A stretch of DNA of 64,000 nucleotides from Gammaproteobacteria bacterium. Its GTDB lineage: Bacteria > Pseudomonadota > Gammaproteobacteria > Pseudomonadales > Pseudohongiellaceae. Of this stretch, positions 17,183 through 26,113 are shown piece after piece. The notes below the pieces were generated by a model, which made no database searches, was not told the DNA's origin, and was given only the letters and a program-made list of their open reading frames with translations. The stretch spans positions 80,768 to 144,767 of the forward strand of contig JAURIJ010000001.1 in the NCBI GenBank assembly GCA_030832825.1, read 5' to 3'. How positions within the stretch are numbered: position 1 is the stretch's first letter; each line of letters begins with the position of its first letter. The position numbers and the translations under genes are program-made.

Positions 17183-19572
17183 CGCAGCTTGAGCACCAGG
17201 GTGTCGACGATGGGCTCGTTCCAGGCTTCGGTCAGCAGACCGCCGAAGTCGTCGAACATCGTGCCCGGCAGGTTGGCACCGCGGGTGTACACCACGAACA
17301 GATCGGACAGCGGCGCGATCTCCCAGCGATAACGTGCCTGGAAGGTCATGCGGCTGATGATGAAGTCCTCATCCAGCAAGTTCGGCTTGGCAATCGCCTT
17401 CAGGGTGTCCAGCTTGCGCGGGCTCACCTGCCAGTAACGATCCTCATGGGCTTTCAGGCCCGTCCACTGCATGCTGAAACGCAGCTGCTGCTTGGCGCTG
17501 ATGAAGTAGTCCATGGTGAACTTCGGCGCCCACTGCGTGGCCTCGAAGCTGGTGTAGCGGCCGGCACCCTTGTAGACCAGCAGGGCCTCACGATCGTTGT
17601 AGTCCAAATCCAGCCCCATCGAGAACGTGTCCACCGGACGGTAGCTCAGGCCTGCGGAATACGTGGCGGACCTGGGCCCGATGTCTTCCTGATCGAAGCT
17701 CACGTTCGTGGTCCAGGACAGCGGACGGCCAGGGTCACTGCTGAACCCCACCGTCAGGGACCAGCGCTCAGGCATGCGGAACTCGCCACTGCCTCGGCCC
17801 AGGCGGTCATCGATGCGCGGGTTGAAGTACCGCAGGCCGGTGCGCAGCGTGGTGTTGTCGAGGAAGGTGTAATTGCGGTTCAAGAACAGCCCCAGGCGGG
17901 TGGGCTGTCCCGTGGTGTTCCACTGGTTGATCATCTGGAAGCTGCTGCTGCGTGAGCGCAGTCCGGGGATGTTCGACTCGTTCAGGTTGAAGTTGTATTC
18001 GGCCTGAATGTTGTCGTTGCGGCTCAGGAAGCCCACGTCATTGATGTTCAGCGTGTCGTCCAGATAGGACAGCGCCACCCGGTGCTGCCGTCCGCGCACC
18101 GGTTGGTAGATGATGTCGCCGAAGGCGCCGGCCCCGGTCACGCCGTTGGCGTCGCTGTGCAGGAACTGGCCGTCTGCCACCCAGCGGGTGTCGGCCGAGA
18201 AATAGTGCACGTCGATGCCGTTGACGGTGGCGTCCACGCGGTCATGGGACACGTCCGTACCCATCCAGCCAATGGCGCGACGTCCGCCGCCCGTGGTGTC
18301 TTCATAGAGCAGACGCGCCACGGCGAAATCCCGGCCCTCGGCCTGCAGCTTCACGCGATTGCCCAGGCGGTCACGTGCTTCGATCTCGGAATCATCCTCG
18401 GACGCCAGCAGCGTGCCATAACGCCAGCTGCCGTTCTGTCCGGTCACTTTCATGGCGCCCAGCAGGTCGGTGGGCTGGCTCAGATCCGTGGCGGAGGCCG
18501 TGACGCCGGTCGGGACCTGATAAAGCGCCTGGCCGCCGATGCGGCGTGTGTTCAGCAGCGAGGTGGGGCCGCCGGGGCCACGTGCCCCTTGTGAGCGCGG
18601 CGTGGTGTTGAAGATGTCCTGGCCTTCGAGGAAGAACGAGCGTTTCTCCGGGAAGAACACTTCGAAGGCCGTCAGGTTCACCACCACGTCATCCGATTCC
18701 ACGTTGCCGAAGTCCGGGTTCAGCGTGGCCGACACCTGCATGTTGGAACTGGGGCGCCAGAACACCTCGGCACCGGCACGCGCCTTGGTCTCTTCCTTGA
18801 TGCCGTCATAGGTGGTGGAGACATAGGGGTAGTAGGTGATCTGGGTGCGCGGATCCACCCCGCTCAGCTCCACCTTGTGGAAGGCGGACAGGAATTCGTT
18901 CACGGTCTCGGGGAGCGGCGGGAAGGACCAGGTCTCTCCCGAAGAGCCGACCTGCCGCTCGGTGTAGATGCCGATGCGACGCGCTTCGCCGGGCACCTGG
19001 GGCAGGGCCACCATGGACCAGGGCACGAAGATCTCGGCGGACCAGCCGCCTTCCACTTCACTCGTCTCGGCGTCCCAGGAGCCATCCCACTGCAGGTTGA
19101 ACTGACGCTCGGGCAGGATGGTGCCATCGGTCATGGAGCCACCGAGGTTGATGCGCATCATGTAGCCGTAGAGGCCTTCGCCGGACGGGTCGAGGTTGAA
19201 GACGAAGCCGTCGCGTTCGAGCCGGGTGTCACGCGATGTCATGCGCGCCACGATGGTGTCGGCCGGCTGGTAGTTCATCACGCCCACGTAGATGCCGCGC
19301 TCGGTGTAGAAGATGCGCGTGTGAGTCTCGTAGGCCGGTTCGGCCAGGGTGTCGGGAATCACCACGCGCATGCCGTCGATGTACGCAACGTTCTGCCAGA
19401 CGCCCTCGTCGAGGCGACCGTCAAGGCGGATATCGGCGGCGCTGTCTTCGAGCTGGGGGAGTTGGGTGGCGATGTCCTGGGCGTGGAGCGAGGGGGTGGA
19501 AAGCGCGAGCAGAGCGGTGGAAATGGCCGCGGCAAGGGAGCCGCGTGGCACCGGAATGGCAATTCTAGGCAT
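17164..19572 (-). CDS. DUF5916 outer-membrane protein with N-terminal CBM9-like domain
   Basis: An 802-residue exported protein. Signal peptide at residues 1-31 (LAAAISTALLALSTPSLHA). A CBM9/DOMON-like beta-sandwich follows (IRLDGRLDEGVWQNV, FYTERGIYVGVMNYQP, VEGGWSAEIFVPWSMV). From about 240 onward the DUF5916 region shows ATLNPDFGNVESDDVVVNL and FFPEKRSFFLEGQDIF, then many amphipathic beta-strands to the C-terminal LKLRYRLGS, so it is probably an outer-membrane beta-barrel. Function unknown. Start at the ATG at 19572, which gives a clean signal peptide; an earlier in-frame ATG would add 24 unlikely residues. A second DUF5916 gene is at 53602. Confidence 0.85.
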   Translation of the reverse strand: MPRIAIPVPRGSLAAAISTALLALSTPSLHAQDIATQLPQLEDSAADIRLDGRLDEGVWQNVAYIDGMRVVIPDTLAEPAYETHTRIFYTERGIYVGVMNYQPADTIVARMTSRDTRLERDGFVFNLDPSGEGLYGYMMRINLGGSMTDGTILPERQFNLQWDGSWDAETSEVEGGWSAEIFVPWSMVALPQVPGEARRIGIYTERQVGSSGETWSFPPLPETVNEFLSAFHKVELSGVDPRTQITYYPYVSTTYDGIKEETKARAGAEVFWRPSSNMQVSATLNPDFGNVESDDVVVNLTAFEVFFPEKRSFFLEGQDIFNTTPRSQGARGPGGPTSLLNTRRIGGQALYQVPTGVTASATDLSQPTDLLGAMKVTGQNGSWRYGTLLASEDDSEIEARDRLGNRVKLQAEGRDFAVARLLYEDTTGGGRRAIGWMGTDVSHDRVDATVNGIDVHYFSADTRWVADGQFLHSDANGVTGAGAFGDIIYQPVRGRQHRVALSYLDDTLNINDVGFLSRNDNIQAEYNFNLNESNIPGLRSRSSSFQMINQWNTTGQPTRLGLFLNRNYTFLDNTTLRTGLRYFNPRIDDRLGRGSGEFRMPERWSLTVGFSSDPGRPLSWTTNVSFDQEDIGPRSATYSAGLSYRPVDTFSMGLDLDYNDREALLVYKGAGRYTSFEATQWAPKFTMDYFISAKQQLRFSMQWTGLKAHEDRYWQVSPRKLDTLKAIAKPNLLDEDFIISRMTFQARYRWEIAPLSDLFVVYTRGANLPGTMFDDFGGLLTEAWNEPIVDTLVLKLRYRLGS

Positions 19573-19789
19573 TTGAAAAAACTCGATATTATTGAAATTT
19601 ATGAACGCAGATGACAGGCAGGCTTCCTGAAATTGGTGAGGCAATATACCTCATATGTCCGTGCGGATCAGGCTTGCTTACAAATCGTTGCAATAGCTGC
19701 GCCACCCGTCATTCTGGGGTTAAGAAATCCTTAAGACTCCCTGCGCATACTGCCGGCCAAGGTTCAGCAAACAGGCACAGGAGTCTTCC

Positions 19790-20278
19790 ATGGCACGTCG
19801 TCTCACCCCTCTGGTTCTCGCCGCAGGCCTTCTGTTCGGCGCCAGCGCGCTGGCAGCGCCGGCCCCCGAGTTCACCCTCAGCAACGCCGCCGGGCAGGCC
19901 GTGAGTCTCACGCAGTGGCGCGGCAAGGTCGTGTATCTGGATTTCTGGGCGTCCTGGTGCGGTCCGTGCCGGCAGTCCTTCCCGTGGATGAACGAGATGC
20001 TCGGCAAGTATCAGGCACAGGGCCTGGAGATCGTGGCCGTGAATCTGGACACCAGCCGCGCGGATGCCGACACCTTCCTCGAGAAGAATCCTGCGGCGTT
20101 CTCCGTGGTGTTCGACCCGACGGCCACCCTGCCGCCGCAGTACAGCGTGAAGGGCATGCCCACCAGTTACCTGATCGACGCCAGCGGCGAGATCATCCTG
20201 CAGCACAGCGGCTTCAACGCCTCGCACCGCGAAAGCCTCGAGGCCTCCATTCAACAGGCACTGGAGAGCGCCAGATGA
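19790..20278 (+). CDS. TlpA/ResA-like periplasmic thioredoxin
   Basis: A 162-residue exported thioredoxin-fold protein: signal peptide residues 1-22 (LTPLVLAAGLLFGASALA), active site DFWASWCGPCRQSFPWMNE, and the cis-Pro loop KGMPTSYLID. TlpA/ResA-type proteins reduce specific disulfides in the periplasm. It is the first gene of an operon with DUF4266, DUF3570, apbE and dsbD, and dsbD would supply its electrons. The stop overlaps the next start (ATGA). The upstream 217 nt (19573-19789) is a divergent, AT-richer promoter region shared with the DUF5916 gene and contains a short palindrome CTTAAGaaatcCTTAAG-like around 19722-19737. Confidence 0.88.
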   Translation: MARRLTPLVLAAGLLFGASALAAPAPEFTLSNAAGQAVSLTQWRGKVVYLDFWASWCGPCRQSFPWMNEMLGKYQAQGLEIVAVNLDTSRADADTFLEKNPAAFSVVFDPTATLPPQYSVKGMPTSYLIDASGEIILQHSGFNASHRESLEASIQQALESAR

Positions 20279-20523
20279 CCCACACTCCGTTTCGATTTCC
20301 TCTTCGACGCAAGGCCCTGGCGCTGATTCTTGTCAGCGCCTTTTTTTCTTCCTGCTCGCTGATACAGCCGGTGCAGCCCTGGGAGAAAGGCATGCTGGCG
20401 CAACCTGACATGATCTTCGACGAAGACCGCCTCGATGCCGCCTTCGTGGAACACACCTACAGCAGCAAGGAAGCCGCGTTCGGCGGTGCCGGCGTGGGTG
20501 GCGGAGGCTGCGGCTGCAATTGA
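20275..20523 (+). CDS. DUF4266 small lipoprotein with C-terminal GGGGCGCN
   Basis: An 82-residue probable lipoprotein. The N-terminal RRKALALILVSAFFSSCS gives a lipobox-like end with Cys near residue 26. The mature part has QPWEKGMLAQPDMIFDED, matching the DUF4266 core as I remember it, and ends in a glycine-rich GVGGGGCGCN. The terminal Cys-Gly-Cys could bind metal, carry a cofactor, or be the disulfide handled by the neighbouring TlpA/DsbD pair. Function is not established. It overlaps TlpA by 4 nt and the DUF3570 gene by 4 nt, so translation is tightly coupled. Confidence 0.8.
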   Translation: MTHTPFRFPLRRKALALILVSAFFSSCSLIQPVQPWEKGMLAQPDMIFDEDRLDAAFVEHTYSSKEAAFGGAGVGGGGCGCN

Positions 20524-21734
20524 AGCAGCGCAGACACTCCGTGCACAAAGACATCACGCAAACGCTCGCTCCCAACGGCAAACTCTTTCTGCAGGCCCTG
20601 TGCAACAGCGGTCTCGTGGCCCTGGCCACCACGGCGGTGCTCAGCAGCCCGCAGGCGCTGGCGGAAGCCGCACCCGAAAAGTCCACCCTCAGTCTGAAGA
20701 CCCTGAGCTATCAGGACTTCCAGCCCGGTGCCGACCGCATCGACATCGATGCCGAATCCCTGCTCTTCGAAGTGCCCATCGCCGGCCAGTGGGCCATCAC
20801 CGGCACCGCCGTGCACGACGCGATCTCCGGCGCCTCGCCGCGCTATCACTCGTCGGCGCTGACGAACATCAAGGACACCCGCAAGGCCTACACGGGCGCC
20901 CTCACGCGCTACTTCCAGCAGGGCAGTCTCACGGCTGGCACGTCCTACTCGAAGGAGAAGGACTATCTGTCGCGCAATTATTCCGTGCAGGGTTCCTGGG
21001 CCACGCCGAGTCAGAACACCACGTTCATCCTCGGCCTGGGCTACACCTCCGACCAGATTCTGCCCAACAGCCTGTTTCTGGAACAAAAGGAAGACAAACG
21101 CGTGTTCGATGTGGCCTTCGGGGTCACCCAGGTGCTGAGCCAGACCGACATCGCGCAAGTGACGCTGCACCACACGCGCGGCCGCGGTTACTACGCCGAT
21201 CAGTACAAGCTTTACGATGCGCGCCCGGACACGCGTGACAGCAATTCCGTGCTGCTGCGCTGGAATCACCACTTCACGGACAGCGGCGACACGCTGCAGA
21301 GCAGCTATCGCTACTACACCGACAGCAACGACATCCGTGCGCACACGCTGGAGCTGGACTACGTGATCACCCTGCCCAACGAGTGGAGCGTGACGCTGCT
21401 GGTGCGGCTGTATTCCCAGAACGCGGCGGATTTCTATTTCGACCCGGTGGCCAACGACCCCTGGGCCGATGCCGACACCTTCGGCGCACCGATCTCGGTG
21501 GTCTACCCCTTGTACGCCGGCGGCGGCTACGCCTCCGTGGACCAGCGTCTGTCCGCGTTTGGCGCCATCACCTACGGGATGAAGCTGAGCAAGCACTTCG
21601 GCGAAGCCTGGACGGCCGACCTGAAATACGAGCGCTACGAACAGCGCGGCGGCTGGACACTGGGCACGGGCAGCAAGGGCCTGCCCGACTTCGGCGCGCG
21701 CAGCATCCAGCTCGGCGTGAGCTACGCGTTCTAA
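20520..21734 (+). CDS. DUF3570 outer-membrane beta-barrel protein with a possible flavinylation motif
   Basis: A 404-residue exported protein ending in a beta-signal (SIQLGVSYAF). Signal peptide to about residue 49 (ALCNSGLVALATTAVLSSPQALA). Repeated amphipathic strands (TRYFQQGSLTAGTSYSKEKDY, SVLLRWNHHFTDSGDTL, ADLKYERYEQRGGW) fit a barrel. Residues 100-106 read DAISGAS (20817-20837), matching the Dxx(S/T)GA(T/S) motif modified with FMN by ApbE in other proteins, and apbE is the next gene. Start is TTG at 20520, overlapping the preceding stop; GTG at 20541 is an alternative. No electron-transfer partner of known type is encoded alongside. Function inferred only from motif and context. Confidence 0.8.
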   Translation: MKQRRHSVHKDITQTLAPNGKLFLQALCNSGLVALATTAVLSSPQALAEAAPEKSTLSLKTLSYQDFQPGADRIDIDAESLLFEVPIAGQWAITGTAVHDAISGASPRYHSSALTNIKDTRKAYTGALTRYFQQGSLTAGTSYSKEKDYLSRNYSVQGSWATPSQNTTFILGLGYTSDQILPNSLFLEQKEDKRVFDVAFGVTQVLSQTDIAQVTLHHTRGRGYYADQYKLYDARPDTRDSNSVLLRWNHHFTDSGDTLQSSYRYYTDSNDIRAHTLELDYVITLPNEWSVTLLVRLYSQNAADFYFDPVANDPWADADTFGAPISVVYPLYAGGGYASVDQRLSAFGAITYGMKLSKHFGEAWTADLKYERYEQRGGWTLGTGSKGLPDFGARSIQLGVSYAF

Positions 21735-21742
21735 GGCATGCC

Positions 21743-22642
21743 ATGAACCTGCTGCTGCATCGTCACGAGTTCCAGGCCATGGCCAGCCACTGCGAAGTGG
21801 TGCTGGCCGGCGTGGACAGTGCCGCTGAAGCGGAACACCTGGCCACCCTGGCGGTGCAGGAAGTGCTGCGCATCGAGCACAAGTACTCCCGCTACCGCCC
21901 CTTCAGCCTGCTCAGTCGTATCAACGCCCACAGCGGGCCCGTGGTCTGCGACGAGGAAACCCTCGACCTGCTCGACAAGGCGCAACTGCTGCACGCGCAC
22001 AGCACCGGCCTGTTCGACATCACCTGCGGCGTGCTGCGCCGCGCCTGGGACTTCAAGGCGGCACGTGTCCCCCATGAGGACGAGATCGCGGCGCTGCTGC
22101 CGCTCATCGGCATGGGCGGCATCGAGCGCGAGGGCAATCAGGTGTGTCTGCGCACGCCGGGCATGGAGCTCGATTTCGGCGGCTTCGGCAAGGAATACGC
22201 GGCCGACCGCGCCGCCACCCTGCTGGCCGAGGCCGGCGTCACCCATGGCTATGTCAATCTGGCCGGCGACCTGCGCGTGATCGGCCCCAAACCCGACGAC
22301 AGCCCCTGGACCATCGGCATCCGCCATCCGCGCGACGCCGCCCGCCTGCTCGCCAGCATCCCGGTAAGCGCCGGTGCGCTGGCCACCAGTGGCGACTACG
22401 AGCGTTACTTCGAGCACGGCGGCAAGCGCTACTGCCACGTGCTCAACCCGCGCACCGGCCAGCCTGCCGCGCACTGGCAGTCCGTCTCCGTGCTGGCGCC
22501 CAGCGCGCTGATTGCCGGGGCCTTCACCACCATCGCCATGCTGCTGGAAGAGCAGGCGCTGCCGTTTCTGCACAGCACCGGCCTGAGCTTCCTGGCGGTC
22601 GATCATTCTGGAATGCTGCATCAGGAGTCAGCCCATGCCTGA
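21743..22642 (+). CDS. apbE: FAD:protein FMN transferase (ApbE)
   Basis: A 299-residue ApbE-family flavin transferase, which attaches FMN from FAD to Ser/Thr of target proteins outside the cytoplasm. Diagnostic segments: RIEHKYSRYRPFSLLSRINA, LLHAHSTGLFDITCGVLRRAW, LDFGGFGKEYAADRAA (FAD binding), GYVNLAGDLRVIG, ALATSGDYERYF, and HVLNPRTGQP. The N-terminus lacks an obvious signal peptide (MNLLLHRHEFQAMASHCEVV); many ApbE proteins have a lipoprotein signal, so either export depends on an unrecognised start or this one acts in the cytoplasm. It overlaps dsbD by 8 nt and follows DUF3570 by 8 nt. Confidence 0.92.
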   Translation: MNLLLHRHEFQAMASHCEVVLAGVDSAAEAEHLATLAVQEVLRIEHKYSRYRPFSLLSRINAHSGPVVCDEETLDLLDKAQLLHAHSTGLFDITCGVLRRAWDFKAARVPHEDEIAALLPLIGMGGIEREGNQVCLRTPGMELDFGGFGKEYAADRAATLLAEAGVTHGYVNLAGDLRVIGPKPDDSPWTIGIRHPRDAARLLASIPVSAGALATSGDYERYFEHGGKRYCHVLNPRTGQPAAHWQSVSVLAPSALIAGAFTTIAMLLEEQALPFLHSTGLSFLAVDHSGMLHQESAHA

Positions 22643-24488
22643 ATCTCTCACTCGCGGTCTGCTGGCCGTGCTGCTCGCCTTCAGCGCCGCCACTGGGCTG
22701 GCCCAGGACGAGTTCCTCGACCCGGAAGTCGCCTTCGTGCTCAGCGTCGAGCAGCAGGCCGACGCCGCCACCCTGCACTGGGACATCGCCGAAGGCTACA
22801 AGCTCTATCGTGACAAGTTCGTCATCGCCACCGACGGGCTGGACGCCACTGCCATCGCCATGCCGCCCGCCGAGATTCATTTCGACGAGAACTTCGGCGA
22901 GGACATGGCCATCTACACCGAGCCGGTCAGTCTCGTCGTGCCCCTGCCCTCCTTGGCGGCCGCGCAGCCGCTGAGCATCACCTATCAGGGCTGTGCGGAA
23001 GCCGGCCTGTGCTATCCGCCCATCACCAAGCGCTACGAACTGGTGCCGGGCGCACGCGGCCAATTGGCTCTGCAGGGCGCGTCCGATCTGTTCTCCGCCC
23101 CCGTCGAGTCAGCGCCGGCACCTGCCGTGATGGCAGCAGCCGCCCCCGCCACAGCCAGCGCGCTGAGTCAGCCGGCTGACGATGAGACCAGCCTCGCCAC
23201 ACGCATGCTGCAGTCGCGCAATCTGTGGACCATCGCCGGCGGCTTCCTGGTGTTCGGCCTGCTGCTTTCCTTCACGCCCTGCGTGCTGCCCATGGTGCCC
23301 ATCCTCTCCTCCATCATCGTGGGCATGGACAAGCAGGGGCAGAACAGTCGCCTGCACGGCCTGCGTCTGTCGCTGGCCTACTGCCTCGGCATGGCCCTGG
23401 TCTACACCGCCATGGGCGTGGCTGCCGGCCTGCTCGGCGAAGGGCTCGCGGCCTATCTGCAGGCCCCTTGGCTGCTGCTGAGTTTCGCGACGCTGCTGGT
23501 GCTGTTCTCGCTGTCGATGTTCGATGTCTATCAGCTGGAACTGCCCCAGGGTCTGCAAGCGCGCCTGAATAATGTCAGTGGCGGACTGCAGGGCGGGCAG
23601 ATGGCGAGCGTGTTCGTGCTGGGCGCGGTGTCCTCGCTGATCGTCGGCCCCTGCGTGGCGGCGCCGCTGGCCGGAGCGCTGGTCTACATCAGCCAGACGG
23701 GCGATGTGGTGCTGGGCGGCACGGCCCTGTTCGCCATGGCCATGGGCATGAGCGTGCCGCTGCTGCTGACGGGCCTCTCCGCTGGCAGTCTGCTGCCCCG
23801 CGCCGGCGCCTGGATGGTGCATGTGAAGGAGTTGTTCGGCCTGCTGCTTCTCGCCGTGGCCATCTGGATGGTGACGCCGGTGTTGCCGGTGGCCGTCATC
23901 ATGCTGTTGTGGGGAGCCCTGGCGCTGTTGAGCGCGATGTATCTCGGCCTGTTCGATCGCACCGCCACCGCAACCCCCACGAATTTCCGCTCTCGCGTCA
24001 GCGCCATGATGGCCGTGCTGTTGCTGATGATCGGCCTGGCCCAGATCATCGGCGCCGTCAGCGGTGCGCTCAGCCCGCTGCAGCCGCTGGCCCACTTTGG
24101 CGGGTCGAGTCCCGCTGCCGTGGAGGCCAATGCCGTGAGTTTCCGGCGCATCGCCAGCCTCGCGGACCTGGAACAGATTCGCGCCACAGCCACCCGTCCC
24201 GTCATGCTCGACTTCTATGCCGACTGGTGCGTGGCCTGCAAGGAAATGGAACGCTTCACCTTCAGTGACCCGCAGGTGGCCGCCACCATGGCACGCTTCG
24301 AACTGCTGCAGGTGGATGTGACCGCCAACAACGCCGACGACCGCGCGTTGATGAAAGCCTACTCGCTGTTCGGCCCGCCGGCCATCCTGCTGTTCGATCC
24401 CGCCACGCCATCGAGTGCACCGGCCCGCGTGATCGGCTTCACCCCGGCGCCCGCGTTTCTCGACGCACTCAATCCTCTGCTGCTCTGA
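22635..24488 (+). CDS. dsbD: Thiol:disulfide interchange protein DsbD
   Basis: A 617-residue inner-membrane protein that carries reducing power from cytoplasmic thioredoxin to periplasmic thiol proteins. All three domains are present: signal peptide (to about 23) and alpha domain with YQGCAEAGLCYPP (about 117-129), eight-helix beta domain with FTPCVLPMVPILSS and LIVGPCVAAPLAGAL, and C-terminal thioredoxin gamma domain with FYADWCVACKEMERF. Likely partners here are the TlpA-like protein at 19790 and the CGC-ending lipoprotein. It starts inside apbE. Domain order and length (close to 600) are normal. Confidence 0.95.
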   Translation: MPESLTRGLLAVLLAFSAATGLAQDEFLDPEVAFVLSVEQQADAATLHWDIAEGYKLYRDKFVIATDGLDATAIAMPPAEIHFDENFGEDMAIYTEPVSLVVPLPSLAAAQPLSITYQGCAEAGLCYPPITKRYELVPGARGQLALQGASDLFSAPVESAPAPAVMAAAAPATASALSQPADDETSLATRMLQSRNLWTIAGGFLVFGLLLSFTPCVLPMVPILSSIIVGMDKQGQNSRLHGLRLSLAYCLGMALVYTAMGVAAGLLGEGLAAYLQAPWLLLSFATLLVLFSLSMFDVYQLELPQGLQARLNNVSGGLQGGQMASVFVLGAVSSLIVGPCVAAPLAGALVYISQTGDVVLGGTALFAMAMGMSVPLLLTGLSAGSLLPRAGAWMVHVKELFGLLLLAVAIWMVTPVLPVAVIMLLWGALALLSAMYLGLFDRTATATPTNFRSRVSAMMAVLLLMIGLAQIIGAVSGALSPLQPLAHFGGSSPAAVEANAVSFRRIASLADLEQIRATATRPVMLDFYADWCVACKEMERFTFSDPQVAATMARFELLQVDVTANNADDRALMKAYSLFGPPAILLFDPATPSSAPARVIGFTPAPAFLDALNPLLL

Positions 24489-24500
24489 AGGAGTCCAGCC

Positions 24501-26021
24501 ATGGCTTATCTTGCCACCACGGGAAACAACACCTGGACCGTCCCCCGTTACGGCGACCCCAGCAACACCCTCATCGACGGGCTGGCCGGCATCGACCGCC
24601 TGAGCTTCGAGCGCCTGCCCCGCAGCCGCTTCCTGATCACCCAGGACGACGAGGGCATCATTCACGTGGACTCGGTGAGCGGGGCCAGCAGCACCTATCA
24701 CCTGCGGCTGAAGAACGTGGAGTATGTGCAATTCAATGCCGACCGCGACGTGGTCGATCTGGCGGCCATGTTCAAGGACATCAAGGCGCCGGAGATCAGC
24801 AGCTTCAACTTCCACACCACCGGCTTCAGCGCCGCCGTGGATGCGAATCTGGAACTCGGGTTCAATGAGAACATCGCTCGTGGCACCGGGGCCATCGTGC
24901 TGTCCACAGCCAGTGGCACGGTGGTGGAGCGCTTTGCCGCCGGCAGCGCGCAGGTGAGCCTCAACGGGCGCACTCTGGTCATCAATCCGAGCGCCAACCT
25001 CCACTACGGCAACACCTACACCGTGACCCTGGAAACTTCCGCTGTCGCCGACACCTCGGCCAATGGCGTGGTGCAGCGCAGCCTGAGCTTCAACACCGTG
25101 GCCAACCAGATCCCTGTCGCCGCCAATGCGCAGGTCACCGTGCAGGAAGACAAGAGCGTGAGCGGCAGCGTGCCCGCCGCGACCGACAAGGAAGGGCAGA
25201 CGCTGAGCTATGCCCTGCAGGCCGGCCCGGCTCACGGCACCGTCACGCTGGGCGCCGACGGCCGCTATGTCTACACGCCGCAACAGGAATACTCCGGCGA
25301 AGACAGCTTCAGCTATGTGGCCTCGGATGGCCTGGCGAACTCCTCGGCAGCGTCTGTCACGATCCGTGTGACGCCCGTGATGGACACGATCAACGGCAGC
25401 TCCGGGGATGACACCCTCGTGGGCAACGGCGACGGCGATCGCTTCACTGGCGGCGCCGGCAATGACCTCTTCAGCGGCGGTGGCGGCGTCGACATCGCCA
25501 GCTACAGCGCCAATGCGAGCAGCTTCCGCGTCAGCAAGTCCGGCAGCCACTGGCTGATCGAGGACACCCAGGGCACGCAGGGCCGCGACACGCTCGTGAG
25601 CGTGGAACGCGCGGTGTTCGCCGATCAGGGCATCGCCTTCGACCTCGACGGCAACGCCGGCATGGCCGCCAAACTGCTGGGCGCGATTGCCGGCAAGGCG
25701 GCGGTGCAGAACACGCTCTACATGGGCACCGTGATCGACCTGCTGGACAAGGGCATGAGCCCCACCGACGTCGCTGGCATGGCCATCAGCGTGGTGCGTG
25801 GCGGGGACATCAGCGCGCGCGGCATCGTCAGCCTGATCTATCAGAACCTGGCCGGCGCCGCGCCGGACGAGGCCACCCTGACGCAGTTCGCCGGCATGCT
25901 CGATCGCGGCGAGCTGAGCAGCGGCCAGCTCGGTGTGATGGCGGCCGAGCACGCGCTCAACACGGCGGCCATCGACCTCGTCGGGCTGGCGCAGACGGGC
26001 ATCGCCTACGCGCTGGTGTAA
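24501..26021 (+). CDS. Putative secreted multi-domain protein (SbsA Ig-like, cadherin-like, RTX repeats)
   Basis: A 506-residue protein without a signal peptide. Residues about 95-200 resemble an SbsA-type Ig-like domain (LELGFNENIARGTGAIVLS, LVINPSANLHYGNTYTV). Residues 205-292 form a cadherin-like repeat (ANAQVTVQEDKSVSGSVPA, YTPQQEYSGEDSFSYVASDG). Residues about 297-330 contain RTX calcium-binding nonapeptides (GSSGDDTLVGNGDGDRF, GGAGNDLFSGGGG). The last ~120 residues are helical, resembling DUF4214-like tails. RTX repeats with no signal peptide imply type I secretion, but no such transporter is in the window. It lies 12 nt after dsbD with an AGGAG site, so it probably belongs to that operon. 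Role unknown. Confidence 0.72.
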   Translation: MAYLATTGNNTWTVPRYGDPSNTLIDGLAGIDRLSFERLPRSRFLITQDDEGIIHVDSVSGASSTYHLRLKNVEYVQFNADRDVVDLAAMFKDIKAPEISSFNFHTTGFSAAVDANLELGFNENIARGTGAIVLSTASGTVVERFAAGSAQVSLNGRTLVINPSANLHYGNTYTVTLETSAVADTSANGVVQRSLSFNTVANQIPVAANAQVTVQEDKSVSGSVPAATDKEGQTLSYALQAGPAHGTVTLGADGRYVYTPQQEYSGEDSFSYVASDGLANSSAASVTIRVTPVMDTINGSSGDDTLVGNGDGDRFTGGAGNDLFSGGGGVDIASYSANASSFRVSKSGSHWLIEDTQGTQGRDTLVSVERAVFADQGIAFDLDGNAGMAAKLLGAIAGKAAVQNTLYMGTVIDLLDKGMSPTDVAGMAISVVRGGDISARGIVSLIYQNLAGAAPDEATLTQFAGMLDRGELSSGQLGVMAAEHALNTAAIDLVGLAQTGIAYALV

Positions 26022-26073
26022 GAGCGCGGGTGAGTGTGAGGCCCGGCACTGATCGACTCTCTGCGTGCCCGCG

Positions 26074-26106
26074 TATACTGCAGCCTGAGCCCACGCACTG
26101 CAGGAG
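26074..26106 (+). promoter_or_regulatory. Promoter -10 and ribosome site deciding the photolyase start
   Basis: A consensus-like -10 TATACT lies at 26074-26079 and predicts transcription from about 26086. A strong ribosome site AGGAG is at 26102-26106, seven bases before the ATC at 26114. No in-frame ATG, GTG or TTG lies between 26086 and 26114. I see no good -35. Together these place the photolyase start at ATC. Confidence 0.55.
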
Positions 26107-26113
26107 AGACAAC

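Noticed and set aside
19720..19740. TTAAG palindrome upstream of the tlpA-like gene as an operator
   Set aside because: Short, AT-rich and without a second copy; no known regulator motif matched.
23109..25952. A 947-codon minus-strand open frame opposite dsbD and the RTX gene
   Set aside because: Same shadow composition; dsbD and RTX motifs on the plus strand explain the sequence.
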